Origin: Ligula intestinalis
Lineage: Eukaryota > Platyhelminthes > Cestoda > Diphyllobothriidea > Diphyllobothriidae
Assembly (NCBI GenBank): GCA_036362985.1
Contig: JAYGXS010000005.1
Location: 6,067,987 to 6,131,986, forward strand
Direction: 5' to 3'
Length of the DNA stretch: 64,000 nt
Below the pieces are notes generated by a model. That model was not told where the DNA came from. It made no database searches and saw only the letters and a list, made by a program, of their open reading frames with translations. How positions within the stretch are numbered: the first letter of the stretch is position 1; the number at the start of each line of letters is the position of its first letter. This document shows positions 10,846 through 23,414 of the stretch, one piece after another. Position numbers and translations under genes: made by a program.

Positions 10846-11700
10846 TATGTTTATTCGCCTGACGTTTCGATATCCTTCGCGGATTCTTCATCAGAGACAT
10901 GAGTAGCAGAAAGGTTAAGCATGCACAGAAGTTTGCAGCATTTATAGCACACAGCCATTACTGCAAGCATGCAGCGACAATTAACGTTCATTGCTTTCTT
11001 GTGCGTGGATTGCTTGTTGAACGGCACGCGGGCTCTGACCTTTTGAACTTTCGTCACGGGTGGTGAGCTAGGGCGTGCTGATTCCTCGGCCATCTGGCTC
11101 CCCGGTGTTGGCGTACGATGTAGCGGTGGCCTGCGCGTTCCTCTAGTGACGGCTTGCTTTGGCCAGATTGAATTTCAGGATTTAATATGGATTGGGCACA
11201 TTGTTGCACTTTTTTATGGATTGGGGGCCCGTGAACCATGACTCAAGTAGTTCTCGGCTCACCCGATTATCACCTATTTCGAGAATTTCGGCCTCATAAA
11301 ATTTAAACGTGTGGCCGGGTCTCGTCGAATGAGCCGCAACTTGGGAATTGGCATCATTTCGCCGCACTGCTGCCACGTGTTCAACAATTCGCGTCCTGAG
11401 AAGTCTGCCAGTTTCTACGACATAGTTGCTTTCAGCGCAACTGCACCAGATATTGTAGACGCCCCCAGATATCTCTTGCCATGGCAGTGGGTCTTTCAGC
11501 TTCATTATCTAACACCCTATGGTTGCCTCCGGCCTGTGTGAGACTCCAACCCCAAGTGGTGCGAGAAGGTGGCTGACTGCTTCTGATAAGTTTTTTGATG
11601 CACGGGATCGAAAGCCAAACCTTAGGGTTGGTGCGCTTTTGGTGGCCATCTCGTTTGCGTAAGCTTGAATTTTGATATTTCAGCCAAATAATAGTCATGT
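10821..11700 (-). mobile_element. Penelope-like element remnant with GIY-YIG endonuclease domain
   Basis: The best preserved piece (11505-11182) reads GGVYNIWCSCAESNYVVETGRLL...RIVEH and then LLESWFTGP. This is the PLE endonuclease signature: CxC zinc-knuckle-like start, Y-(V/I)-G/E-T-GR-L, R-x-x-EH, and the LLESW motif with its catalytic-region glutamate. The first glycine of the YVGET core is replaced by V here. Upstream (11698-11432) the RT tail is present in another frame (PKVWLSIPCIKKL), so at least one frameshift separates them. The element ends on the left in a GAAGAAGAAG run and a hammerhead motif. Confidence 0.75.
10857..10895 (-). ncRNA. Hammerhead-ribozyme-like motif at a PLE terminus
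   Basis: Minus strand: CTGATGA, AGA, ATCC-GCGAA-GGAT hairpin, ATC, GAAAC, GTC. The AGGCG after GTC pairs with TGTCT before CTGATGA (U-A, C-G, U-G, G-C, U-G), giving stem I. The core boxes are canonical. Stem III is reduced to the self-complementary ACGT spanning GAAAC and GTC. Confidence 0.6.
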
Positions 11701-14037
11701 TTTAGCAATCACAGCCTCCTTTTCTCAAATTTAAACTATTTCCCTGCTGCACTGATATTTTTGAAGTCCACTAAATACTTGATGCTGGGGGCGCAGCGTC
11801 CGTTTGTTTTGCTGACAGTAGACAGATTTTGCATCATTTACTACACTCACGTCGAACTTAGCGGTGGTTGATGTGTGTCAAGGAAAAACTCCCACTTGAT
11901 TTTCCGACAGGTTTTTCCTTTTCAGTAGTGAGCCCATCCGCTTTCAAGCGACCTGTCAGCTATGTGGTGGCCTGGGAGGGAGCGGGGTAGACCTTTCGAG
12001 CATTTCCTTCCTCAATTTAATCAATCTAATGCACTTGGAACTATGGCGGTGCATTAAAAGCTGTGGTTACCTTAATTTCATGAGGGCGACTTCGATCTCA
12101 TATCATGTAAGATGGCGGAATGGCAAAATCACTCTTATTCTAAAGAATTCCCGGGTTCCTGCCTAATCGAATGTCAGCATAAACTTGCAGGCTGTCCTGA
12201 TGCGTCGTGCTTGTGGCCGACTGCCTACAACGATTCATTTGTTAACAGCGGACTGCCTCAAGGTCATATGCCTCTGTGGTGCCTATCCCCACGCAATGAC
12301 GTTTAACCACTGGGCCGGACACACGCACGCACGTGAGCTCACGCACGTGCCAAAAAGTCGCAGTTCCTCAAGGGCCACTTAGGTTACCACGCAGTAATTG
12401 ACCTTATTTTACCGAGCTAGATCACACCACAAGCGAACGCGCTTGGCAATCACTTAAAAGCCACTGTCTCGTCGCAAGCAGTGAGTTGCAACACAGACTG
12501 ACAAGGAAACCGCCAGTTCACACCAGGCCCGGGCTTCGCCTGGTTAGCAATCCTGAAAACTATGCTTTTTTATCATTATGGCAAACCTTAAGCACATCAA
12601 ACTGTTCATAATGCAAACATCGCTCAGTTGTCATGAGGCTGGATTCACCTGTGTCGGCTGCAAACCCATCAACTGACTGACGCCGCATTAAGGTGTGCTA
12701 GCACACGCGTACACTGCAGTGGTTATTATCTTCAATGAACGTCGCGGAGCTCTACAACGCGCGTGTCATGAGCCAGTCTAGTCCAGTTTTTATCAGTGCG
12801 GTCCAGTGTTGTATTAACGCACGGCCGCTCAAGCATCAGGTTCTATTATCTTAATCGCATGCTCCACAGCCGACTGACGAATGGACAGTGAAATGAGCAT
12901 GAATTGGCTTTAAGTAAAAGTCGGCTTGCGTGGCCTCTACAACACTCTCTCTTCTCCAAACTATCTATGTCCGGCGTCAAGACAGGGCCAAGAAAACCGA
13001 AGCTGGGACCGGGCGTTAATGACTGGCGCTGCCAAGACTGTCACTGTACGTGCCACCATTTGCGTCAGGTTCGGCATTTGCTAAGGGAGCTCAACCCAAC
13101 TAGAACCTCCCGTACCTTGTTCTAACCCCCGTGTTGGTCCAGCGCGTCTACCACGCGGCCCGTTTGGGATACAAACCTACTCACATCTGCTTGTCTTACG
13201 ATTAAACTCCTTTGTTTTACATCGATTATATGCAGGGAAGAATTCGTATCCATTCAAATACTGTACAATTTTTGTAGAGTTCTACAAACAGTGCCAACGA
13301 CCCTTCACCTGAACAATCTCAATCTTTTTCAAAATAACTCAGACCCGATGTCTTTTAGTTAATACCATAATTACGATAATTTATATTGACTACGTTAGCA
13401 GCTTAAAGATATCGCATAGTAAACACATTAAAGGACGGCGGTTGTAATACGTTTCTTAAGAACTTCCGTAAAAAAATTCCTTTTGGTTCACAGATTGGTA
13501 GTCTGTACTATATCGTAGTATTCGGCAAAAAAATCCAAAAAATCAATACATATTGTAAATATAGTTCTCTTAGGACCCTTCTCTACTGATAAAGGAAACT
13601 GGAATATTGGGTATCTATGGTCAACAGAACAAATGCTAGAGCTTTTCGATTTGGTTAGTTGCAAAAGGGTGGTGAGTGAGAGAGATGTTTTTCATTTCAG
13701 CAACTGAGATTTGCACATTTGCTAATAGTAATCAAGGAGATGCTAGCCTGTATTACCGTTAACTTGGATTCTAAGTACTATCATCAAAAGCTTAACTTAC
13801 ATAAATTATGAGTTCAAACTTCATGGGGAAGGCAAATTCGAGTCTTGTAGTCAATGTAATGAATACGGTAGTCAATGACAGTGATCAAAAATCAATCGGA
13901 CTAACATCGAGCCTATGCAACGCATAAATCGGAGGTTATGCCATCTGTTTTTCAGTAGTATATGAGTATTTTTTAAATTTTTTCTTTTAAACCGCATTTT
14001 TCAACCTGAGGTTTTGAATGGAGGTCATATCACAGAC
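11701..14037. other. Intron; GC-richer middle part of unknown origin
   Basis: Bases 12100-13150 are GC-richer with several CACGCACG-type alternations, possibly old inserted repeats. No frame there has recognisable domains. The flanks are ordinary AT-rich intron sequence. Confidence 0.35.
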
Positions 14038-14331
14038 CTAGCATGTCCAGCATTTTGGGCATCGTGGGCACTTCCCTGATCAGCGCTGCTGGTCTTGTGT
14101 TGTCCAGCAGTTGGACGTAGCCGCCTTCCAGGTCCAGTTCGGTGTTATTCTGTTCGACTGCATAGCCTTCATTGGGAATAAGCTGAATAACAACGAAGGA
14201 CACTTTTGATTGGTTCTCTGGCCGTTCACAGTATGCGGGCAGCTTATCCAGTACGGTGATTACCGTCAGATCGAGACGTGTGCATGTGAATGTTTCACCG
14301 AACTCATCGGTAGCTGATATTTCCAGCAAAT
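14038..14331 (-). CDS. Main gene, extracellular exon of unknown fold
   Basis: The acceptor is a T-run followed by gaag. The exon starts with two bases (AT) and stays open for about 98 codons. It can end in phase 1 at CTAG|GTCTGT (end 14038); without splicing a TGA follows two codons later. The protein has two cysteines (FTCTRL, AYCERP), Asn-glycosylation sequons NQS and NNT, and alternating hydrophobic residues typical of beta strands. I do not recognise the domain. Phase and position place it between 26508-26356 and the stalk exons. The donor is not strong, so an alternative short isoform ending here, without a membrane anchor, is possible. Confidence 0.5.
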
Positions 14332-15540
14332 CTTCAAAAAAAGGGAAGATGGTTTTTCGTTACCACAGTGTAAAATAGCACTAAGTATGTAATGAAAGTT
14401 GAAATAATTAAGATGCATTGACTATTTTAAAGAGTGGTGCAGGCTTTGGTGCAGAGAAGATATTTAAAGGAAGCTAAATATATACATTTTATGGTCCGGT
14501 GGGTGAGGATGTATTTAAACAGAATGAAGCACGCTCCCAATAAAGGTGGACCAATGAACCGCCCATTTTAGAAAACTCGAGGACAAATTCAATTCACCTG
14601 AAGCCTTAGATGTACCGGCTTCTAGTTATACAGGATATTTTGCAAAAAAAGCGAGCGTTTGGACTGAATAGTAAGCTACGTAGTCAAATGTCTGTCCTCC
14701 GCCGCGTATTATTGCGTACTAAAAATAAACAAAGACTTCTAAAGTTCTCGAAGTCGATTGCAGTGGCCTAATTTCACGTTCGCAATTTTTTTGATGAAGT
14801 GAACTGTTTTTAGCGCTTTTATATCACGCGGCGTATCGTGTGCACAAAGTCAAGTACGTTAAACTGCTTTCTGTAGCTTTGGTCTTGCAAGAATTTTGGT
14901 GTAGACTAACGCTGTTCTCGTACAAAGACTGGATTTTTGGAAATTAGGACAACATTAGGTTAAACTTGTAGCTTAATTAACATTTTATGCCTCTATAAAG
15001 TACATCCTATATCATAATACTTCCATGTCTATAGTTTTTGGTACTCTCGTGTATACTTTTGCTAAAGTTATGTATCGTTGCTGACGGATAACTTTTTTTA
15101 TTTGGTTATAGCTCGATGAAAAAACTGCTTGGGTCCCATATACGCCTTCATCTTTCATGACGGTACTCACCGTTCACCTGAAGCTAACAAGTTTTCCATA
15201 TTGCTTCATGATAAATGGCATGTTAAAGTCTTGCTAAAGTTGTCTGAAAAGGTTACCCCAAATCTTCCCCTACTGCCAGCTGTTCACTGTCAGTACCAGT
15301 TAAATGCGTTTATTGAAATTCTAAGAGATTTATAGTGCGCCTAATCCCTCATTTGTTTTCAAGTTCTGATTTGTCCATTTGTGTTTTAATTTTCCATGAT
15401 ATTCTTAGTCATTTATGAGTGCATTTATTATGAATTTAATATAATACTATCATATACCATGTGTTTAATGTAGTCGGCAACGAATGGGCAGGTCAAATTT
15501 CGCGCGTTCACCACGGATATAATACAAGGCAGATGACAAG
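14332..15540. other. Intron; no feature recognised
   Basis: AT-rich. A 68-codon plus-strand ORF at 15129-15335 has no recognisable domain or clear splice borders and is not called. Confidence 0.35.
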
Positions 15541-16010
15541 GCTGGCTTACTTAAGATCACCAGACGCAGCAACCACACTACTCTGACGATGGAAGCGAGA
15601 AGACTTCCGAAACGGCAGTTTAAATATAATTTGGTCCATTAACCCGCCCCCTTTTTTCTTCCTTATCTGATGACGAGGAACGCGATAACATACCTGGACC
15701 CCGAATCTTTTGGCATGCATAATGTATATAATATAACAATATAATATTAGATAATGGGAATTGTATGCATTCCTCGGTGCTATAGCGCAAGGCAAAGTCT
15801 CTTCGCAACATAGCATTAAACCGTGAATTACCAAGCTAGTTGCGCCATCCTTTAGTCCGACGTAGCGCGCAGTGTGAAATGAGCCAGAGGAGCAGTCACA
15901 TGGGAAAGACCGGACGCAGCAACAACTCTGACGACAGTTGAAATAATTTTTGCCAATTATCAAACACGCAAACGACGCGAACAAGAACGCTGTGGCAATT
16001 AATGAGCCAT
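15541..16010 (+). mobile_element. Hammerhead-bearing terminal repeat, homologous to 27123-27210
   Basis: The block with gacgcagcaac, ctctgacga, the hairpin and ttaaatataatttggtcc aligns in reverse with 27128-27210. There ggatcaaataatgcttgaattggcatttcgg and ttgctgcatctggtagtcttgaa are recognisable. A second gacgcagcaac...ctctgacga start occurs at about 15913-15935. This is probably a pair of nested or tandem PLE terminal repeats without coding part. Confidence 0.5.
15581..15618 (+). ncRNA. Hammerhead-ribozyme-like motif
   Basis: CTGACGA, hairpin GGAAG-(CGAGAAGA)-CTTCC, GAAAC, then GGC where other copies have GTC. AGT after the triplet pairs with ACT before CTGACGA. Core boxes and stem II are intact, but the cleavage triplet is altered, so this copy should be inactive if the alignment is right. 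Confidence 0.5.
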
Positions 16011-16240
16011 CACCGCATCAATTAAGACCCCAAGCGGTGGCTACAGGAACGGACAATTATAGTGCGCATGTGGGTGACCAGTACGAACTATAAATACCAT
16101 GCAATCTGTGCATTGATCACACTTTTCTGCGTATTTCTCAGACTTTTCTACGATTACCTATGATTAAGGTTTCTTGATGGAATCCGAAACATCTGAACAA
16201 TTAAACTCTTATTTCAGTGATCGCTTCGCCTTCTTTTTCT
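16011..16240 (+). mobile_element. PLE family B terminal repeat fragment
   Basis: It carries tatgattaagg, ggaatccgaaac and caattaaactc in the same order as 18250-18310 and, inverted, 27300-27345. Upstream (16021-16110) the minus/plus equivalents of the 27361-27500 and 37330-37450 tracts can be followed only loosely. No coding sequence. Confidence 0.5.
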
Positions 16241-17219
16241 GAAGTGTGATATGAGTTGAGCTTGGAGCCGCATAGGTTTAATCAACAGAGAAACGTTTGT
16301 TTGAGGAAGCTTAAAGCGAACTGAAGTTAAACTGCTTGGGTACTTTAAGCGATTCCAGACTGTTTCGGTCAATCAGCTTCTGCCTCTGCAGTAAACGCTC
16401 AGCGACAAAAGGAACAAAGTTCTCTCCCTGCATCCCGCTCCCCACCCCCATCCCCGAGGAATTATTTAAAATGGAACGTTTTTCGGAGAACAAAATTGTA
16501 GATTTTTGTGAAACCGACAGAGTCAGAGATTCCAAACCAGTTGACTTAAAAACAAATCTAATATTTGGACATGTGCTCCTGTCCAGAATTTGTATCGAAG
16601 TAAATTTTTTTTTGAAATCAGGAAAAGCGTTTTTGCTTCCCGCATGGTTCTATGTGAGACAATGTAACGGATTTAAATGACAAATGGAGATGAGGCTAAG
16701 CGCCAATGCATCTACAATGATTCCTAGAGAAAAAATATCTTCATGTGCATACATATTAAAATATAGGCAACCCAAAAAATATAATAATAAAGAATCGAAG
16801 TTCATTGGAAGAAGAGTAACATTTAATGCTTAAATTGAGGAAAAGGGTCCCAAAGCAGACAAAAGAGAGATATACAAAAGCCGTTGACTTGAATTTAGGC
16901 CCTACGGAAGATTCGATGGTTGGCCAGAGTGGAGGCCAATAAGGTTAGAACGAAATTTAATCATCTTTTTGATTTTGCTTGTTTATGTATCCAGCCGACC
17001 TTGAAAAATTGATCCTGTGTATCTAAATCGGTTTACCTTTGAATGCATGTCTCCTCTGAATGCATATTTTGTAGACGAAGAAGTTCGTTGAAAAAAAATG
17101 AATTGTAATTGTGCAGTTTTAAGCTGACAAAACTAAATCATTAACAGAAGAAATGAATAGCGCAGCATCGTGCAATTGTACTAGAGCGCTGAGGGACACT
17201 GGGACGTGTTACACGAGCA
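16241..17219. other. Intron; no feature recognised
   Basis: AT-rich spacer. Overlapping ORFs at 16311-16680 on both strands have no recognisable domains. Confidence 0.35.
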
Positions 17220-17740
17220 GTGCAAGTAAGTTGAAGGTCTACGACGTTTCAGTTGACATTCACTGTGTCAAATCAATGAGAATGTACATGGCCTGGTGAA
17301 GAGTAGCATGTTTTATTTAAGGGTCGATAACCGTCAGTCAACCGTGAATGCAGAACTTCATTCTGAGCGCCAACATTGGCAGGGCTACGGATCCGTTCAT
17401 GTTGATATACCGAAATTAGGGTAGATCTCGCGTCTGTTTGGAGGTAGCCTCGATGACCGTTTAAGTTCTGTCCCAAGTGCAGCGGTAACTGCGCCCAAGG
17501 GCGTGCGCAAACACGAGACCCAGGAGGGGCCCTTCGATGGATGACCAGTTGATGTTCGTTAATCCGAGTCCCAAGCGTCGACCAGTTGCGCCAGTATAAA
17601 TGAAATAGCCGTAAGCACACGAAAAATGGCCAATTGTATTTGGTTTGGGATACTTGAGAATGAGGCCTTTTACCCGGGGTAATGATGCGTGTACTGATGC
17701 CGCCGGCTTGTTGGCGATGAAGATACTCAACCGGTTTAAC
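17220..17740 (-). mobile_element. PLE endonuclease remnant related to family C
   Basis: Two overlapping minus-strand frames give YTGATGRRLG and then LGTRINEHQLVIHRR. The latter matches IGTRLNEHQLAINSK of the family C endonuclease at 46.1 kb, and the GRR/RxNEHQ pattern is the GIY-YIG tail used by PLEs. One frameshift lies between the two pieces. On its left (17224-17262) is a hammerhead-like motif with a six-pair TTGACA/TGTCAA stem, GAAAC and GTC, but a degenerate first box. Confidence 0.6.
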
Positions 17741-18139
17741 TGCTAGGTAATTGTTGTGGAAATTCCTGGTATTCAGTGTATCAAGGATATCCTGCCTACT
17801 CTTCTGTCACCGTTAGAGTTGAAGTCTTTTGTTCTTTTTGTCGTCCGTGATGGTTTTCACAAAGTTGGCTAGACAGCCGGTGAACCGGGATGACCGGAAC
17901 AAGCAAGTGTTGTCTTTTATAAATAAAAAGGCCCTGCTGGAATTACAAAGACCCTGTGCAAAAAGGATAAGCGCAAATTTCTCTAATGGTCGGCGGGTTG
18001 GGCATTTTCACACTTAAGGATGACTTCGGCCAGGAAGGCAGCAAGCCGGCCGCGGCGATTTGATCATTTGACCTTTAACCAACGAGAACGATGGTTTGAG
18101 TCTCCTGCGTCGTCAATCCTGGGCTCAGGTATGGATAGC

Positions 18140-18330
18140 TGATGACTACTAAAAAGCCAGAAATGGCAGTTATACTCTTCCTTGTGTTAGTGAGTAATTT
18201 TATTGCTGCCATAATCTGCGTATGTATGCCCTATTTTTTAATATAACCTTTGACTAAGTGTTCTCGACAGAATCCGAAACTTCAGGCAAATAAACTCCCT
18301 GTTCCATTAATCGTGCTTTCTGTTTCTACA
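18140..18330 (+). mobile_element. PLE family B terminal repeat fragment with hammerhead-like end
   Basis: ttgactaag, agaatccgaaac, ttcaggcaaataaactc follow the family B pattern seen at 16150-16215 and, inverted, at 27300-27345. The first hammerhead box is degenerate (TGACTA), as in all family B copies here. Confidence 0.5.
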
Positions 18331-21300
18331 TAATCTTAGCGCATAGCGGTGGATGGCGGGACTCAATAATGTCCGCCAAGTTCCAGCGCGACAAGTGAGT
18401 TCCGTACCCGATCGGTGAACGCCTGCTTACCATTATATATGCATAAACAGCGTTGGCCGTCAAACTAGCAGTTAACGGGTTCAAACCTCGGTTGATGCAC
18501 CACTTGCGGTCGGGTATAACAGGTTAATAAGCTAGAAATGGTAATTCCACTTCCCACTCTATTAGGTATTTATTTTCTATGGAAATATCCAGGCTGATAT
18601 GGTGGCTCTGAATTCATTCAATTGACATGCAAGACAACCTGCTCACAGCGGCCGCGGGAAGCAAATTTGACTACATTTTACATTTAACACTTACTCATTC
18701 TCGAACCCATACAGACAGTCACTCAGCAACTAGTAAAATGGAGATAACTGAATATAATATATTGTTCACATTCAGGGGTCCTATCTTACTTTTTTTAATA
18801 ATCTATCAGAACCTTAGATTGTATTTACGCTAAGGACCAGCGAAACATCCGCTTGAAGTAACAATTATTCCAGAATTCATAATGTACCAAGAACGGAAAG
18901 CGTTCTTCTCTACCTATATAATATTTAAGTAAGGTTTAATATGTTGTTTAATATGTAAAAGAATGAAAACTGTTGTGCATGCCTTCTACAAATATATATT
19001 TGGCCAACGAACATCAATGGAAGGATGCATGCTCAACATACAGTCATTTGTTTAAGGAATGGAGCCTTTGGAGGCATCAGAAAGGCTGCCTTCTTAAAGG
19101 TCCACGTCTTGACTTGAGTATAATTTCTTGTGATTTTGCTGTTTGCTCATAAAAGTACAGCATTTGTTCAGTAGCCTCTTTTAATCGGAGTCAACCATCA
19201 GAATTTTAGTAAGCGTTAAATAAAAAGGCACATCCACCCTATCATGAAAACTACAGTAGTCAACTGTGCTCCAAATTCCGGAAGAGGAAGCGATTGTCAC
19301 TAGCACCATCACTTGAATAATTTCTACCCTCAATATTACAAAATACATGTAAATTGATTAATCTTATCATCAGTTTGTTGTCCCTTTCAGGTTCGATTAA
19401 GTATATGACACTCGAAACAATCGCTTAGTTTGCTATCACTTTTCCGCAGCTTTTGTTTCGGAGCTTGCGGGAGAAAATTAATTGCTTCTATTAACAGGGA
19501 ATTATATATGTGCATATTGCTGATGGAAGCAAAAATGCGTCTTCCCGGACATAACCAAGAGGCAGGACGATCATCAGAACCAAAGGTTTATCGTCCTAAC
19601 GTTTCGGAATCAAACAGGCTTCCGTTGTTCACGGTTATATTCACACGAATTGGCACAATATTTATGAGTGAAGTTAAAGCTAGGCAGGCTGATGACTGTT
19701 GTTGTGATGCAACCGTGGGCTCGTCTCATTAAGGGCGGTGGTGACATCGGGGTGATAACAGCCATTGACCGCGTTTGCACTGCCCGTTGGTTGGAGGAGT
19801 CCATCGTCAGACAGAAATGCAGCAACTAAAAAGCAACAGGTTTTGGCGTCTTCGCCACTCAAACATCAGTAAGACTGGCCTGTACAGGGCTTGTTGCCAG
19901 ATCAAGCAATCGCGCGAAGTTTTTTACAGCTTGGTCCTAAAGTGTCCTTAAACCAACACAGGACAGTCCCAATGCGTGTTTGGCTCGCATGCAACAGCAT
20001 GAGCTGGCTGTGCTACTGGGGAGAGATTATTAGAGACACTTGTCTACACCAAAGCACCATGTTATGCGTATAATGATACAGCCACGATGATAACCTCCTA
20101 CTCAAGAAGCAGAGCAGCATGCAAAATTAATAAAATCTGGGTCTCGGAAGAGGCATTTGCCAATCGAACCATCAGTCTGCCACCGTATTACACCAAGCTC
20201 TGCACCGCCAGGAGATTGATTCACTCCGATTTGGTTAACTTATGCGCATCAGCCTAGCGTAGTTTACTATTAATACTTGAATATACAATGCATAACGGAA
20301 TGCTGTGGGTTTTCGTGGCTTCTAATTTCGGTAAACTTAACTGCATCCCACACTAGGGATTCATAGCGAAAAGCGGTTGCTTTTGGCTTATCATACTATG
20401 ATTTATGTGTAAATACAGTACACATTATCGTGAGTTAAAAGCAACAGGATAGAAACCTATCTATCATTGTTCTATGTTAATCCCAAAGTACCCCTCCCTA
20501 TATAGATATGTAATGGCCCAAAGAGAATTTATGGAAAGCTACGCATGCTCATACTCTTCTGAATCCTCTTATGGAAATTTTTGTAACTTTAATCACAAAG
20601 TGTTGATAAGTAATTGCTACAAGATTTTCAGTCAGCTTCTTGTGACCAATTCGCGGTTTTAATTTGTTAACTTCTTCTTTCCTATCACTTGTACTTCCAC
20701 TTGACTCCTGCTCTGATTATAATTACGTTTTTGTTTGCTTTTTAATAATTAAGCGCTTTTTTGATGGCATACATTAGTTTATCTAAATAATTATGTCTTT
20801 TATTTATCATCTGTAAACGCTCTCGTTTCTTTTTTGTCCCTGATATGCCCCACACATATAACCCTGTAAGCACCGGTCGCGTATAAAAAAATCCTCGGAT
20901 TTTTCGTTACTGTTGTCATGGCTATAAGGAACCCGTACTGTCGTTCTCTATCTCGCCGCTCTTCTTTCTGGCGATGTACCCCTGAACCCCTTTAAAAGCT
21001 TACTTTACTTTTTTTAATGTTCTCTCCTGCCTGTTTTAATGTTTGCCCTCTTACTCATCCTCTAACTCGCAATGAAGTTCCCCTCCCCTGCATACGTAGC
21101 ACTGTGACTTTCTCTGGGCAGAACAATAAGCCACACGGAGGAAAACGGAAAAGCGACGAAGACTTTCCAGTGCCAGTTTTAGCTGAAAAATTTCGCCGAG
21201 TAATTAGCGCAGCAATTACAACAGCGGACGCACGAAAGTGCGGCAATTAACCCTTTTCGTGCAACCGATGTAGGTGGAGGCAGTTATCTTTGATCTGGCA

Positions 21301-22115
21301 TGCGTTGGCATAGCAAATAGCTTTTACCGATATTGCAACGCTTATGCACCTTCTACATAGTTATTTGGATCCTCCTGCACCTCTGGGCGGGGCTTTTGCG
21401 ACTGAATTCTCAACTGCAGACAACTTTGGTTAAGTCCAAGTTCGGAGAGAGCACATGAAAAAATACAGAACCACGAGCACGAATGACTCCTCTGTCCACT
21501 TCATTTCCAGCTGTTTACTAGAGTTTGAGACTGTCTAGCCAAGGAACACTTTCACTGAAAACAGCAAGACCGCTGCGCAATAATCATACCTACATCTAAC
21601 ACGCATGATGGGTACCAAGCCATCATTGCATCAATTATGGTTATACCAGTGATGGCGAGAGCTGCTAGTTGTAATATGCATGGTGGCGCATAACTGCTGC
21701 AGATTATTTCTAGAGTGGGACCTCAGTCAGCGAATTTAGTCCGTGGCGGCACCGAACTCTTCATGTGAAAAACTCGTTTTCCGAAAAGTAGCCAATCAAA
21801 CTGCATCAGTTTACTGGCTGACTGCAGACAAACAATGACCCACGCCCTTTTCAACGGTGAACACAGGCACACGCAAATACATGCACAGGCGGACAACTCG
21901 TTAACTGAGTGGTAGCTCATCAATCGAAAAAGACTTTCTGCGAGTGGCCTGCTCATTACCTGAAATGCGCGTGGATGCAGGTGCTTGCTAACTGAGGCTC
22001 TCCTGTGCGGCTCACATTGTGCATCTATCATCATTATCCGTGGTTGACTCTTATAATGGGCTGAAACAGGGATCTAGAAATAGAAGCATATATGCGTGCC
22101 CTGGGTTCTTTTTGT
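18331..22115. other. Intron; mostly featureless, with possible tRNA-SINE traces
   Basis: Around 18370-18530 a GC-richer segment contains gggttcaaacctc, similar to a Pol III B box, so an old tRNA-derived SINE is possible. A degenerate PLE-like hammerhead tail (GGAAGC...TTCC, GAAACGTTAGG on the minus strand) lies at 19585-19630. No exons are recognised. Confidence 0.3.
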
Positions 22116-22174
22116 AAAGAAGCAGTAGACGCAACCTCTGGAACGATTCCAGAGATCGCGTCTTCTGCTTCTTT
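22116..22174. repeat. Near-perfect 28-bp hairpin with 3-nt loop
   Basis: The arms are AAAGAAGCAG-T-AGACGC-AAC-CTCTGGAA and its reverse complement, with one 1x1 and one 3x3 internal mismatch. 24 of 28 positions pair, around a CGA loop. It lies alone in a main-gene intron. The loop is too small for a typical microRNA precursor, so a recent inverted duplication or small RNA source is equally possible. Confidence 0.8.
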
Positions 22175-23414
22175 AGGGATCTAAAAGTTCAAGCTAATGT
22201 ACGTATTGTTCAAGTGCCTGCATTCTTTTCCTTCAAACTGTTTTCTAGAACTCACTAATGTGCCACTTCCTTAGAAAATGCATGCGATCCACTGATTGCA
22301 AGAAGGAATTTGCTAATTTTTGCGGAGCGTTCAAAAACCCATATGCTCACCGACTTTAAAGAAAACGTTCCGTCCATCTGGACCGCGTTAGAAATTTGCA
22401 TAAATGACCAAAATATCTTGATAACATGACAGTGTATATCACAGTTCATAGAGATGTTGCAAATATGCTAATATAGCGTTGGCTTTACGCAAGTTTTATG
22501 CTTGGTCTAGTGGGTAAAAAGCCTTCCGATGTTTATTCAAATTGGGGCAGATGAATTATATAAATCTGCAATCAACAGATTTTAATAAGTTAGACTGTGA
22601 GTCATCTGGTAGATTAAAGATTATGTGTTAAGCCAGTCAGCCTGCTGTATCAGAGTTGGTTAATTCCATGCTACAGGAGATACGACAGGTATGTTCACCC
22701 AACTATGACTTAATTCACGGACGCCGGTAAGTTCCTCGGAGCTCATATCGTTATGGCAATATGCATGTCTCGCATTTTCTGTCATGGATTATGCGCAAGT
22801 GTTTCATAATTTGGACAAAGCATGCATTATTATACAGTACGGCGAGTGCTGCAAGCCAAATGCCACAATTTTTGAAAGACTGGCCATCACTCACAAAACA
22901 ACATCAATTACGACTGTGATACTGCGTATCATGCAGACTTATCTCAAGTATTTTCAGTCACACAAGGATGCCGGCTCTTTAATTAGATTCTTTCCGACAT
23001 GCACCAAAATGTTTCTTTCTTGTGCTCACTGGGTAGGGCATATCACCTTTATTAAATTTTATATTTATAAAAAGGGCACCTTTCAGTTTATAAAGGGTTC
23101 TAAATGACCGAATAATTTTGAAATATAACGACGCCACAGCATAATGTGCGCATTCTGTTCAAGGAAAACAATTCTTGCCTACAGCTTGTCAACGCTGTCG
23201 CATTGTTTTCATAAAACTTGCAAAAGATAGGTATCATGCCATATGCATTATAGGCAGCATAAATTAACTGACGGATGCAATGTATTTTGAATGAACACTT
23301 CATAATTGTAAAAAAATCTCATAATTAGAAGTGTTTCCAAAACTGCATTATACCGTTTCTTTAAGAATAAACTTTTGAGACGCTGTAAATTTTTAAAAAA
23401 AAGTTGTGCAAGTC
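22175..23414. other. Intron; no feature recognised
   Basis: AT-rich sequence. Short ORFs on both strands lack splice-flanked coding character. Confidence 0.3.

Noticed and set aside
15547..15984. 145-codon minus-strand ORF
   Set aside because: It runs through a hammerhead-bearing terminal repeat; the shared residues with 27.1 kb come from the repeat, not from a protein.
18370..18530. Possible tRNA-derived SINE from a B-box-like word
   Set aside because: No convincing A box at the right distance and no second copy with the same boundaries, so it is not called as a feature.
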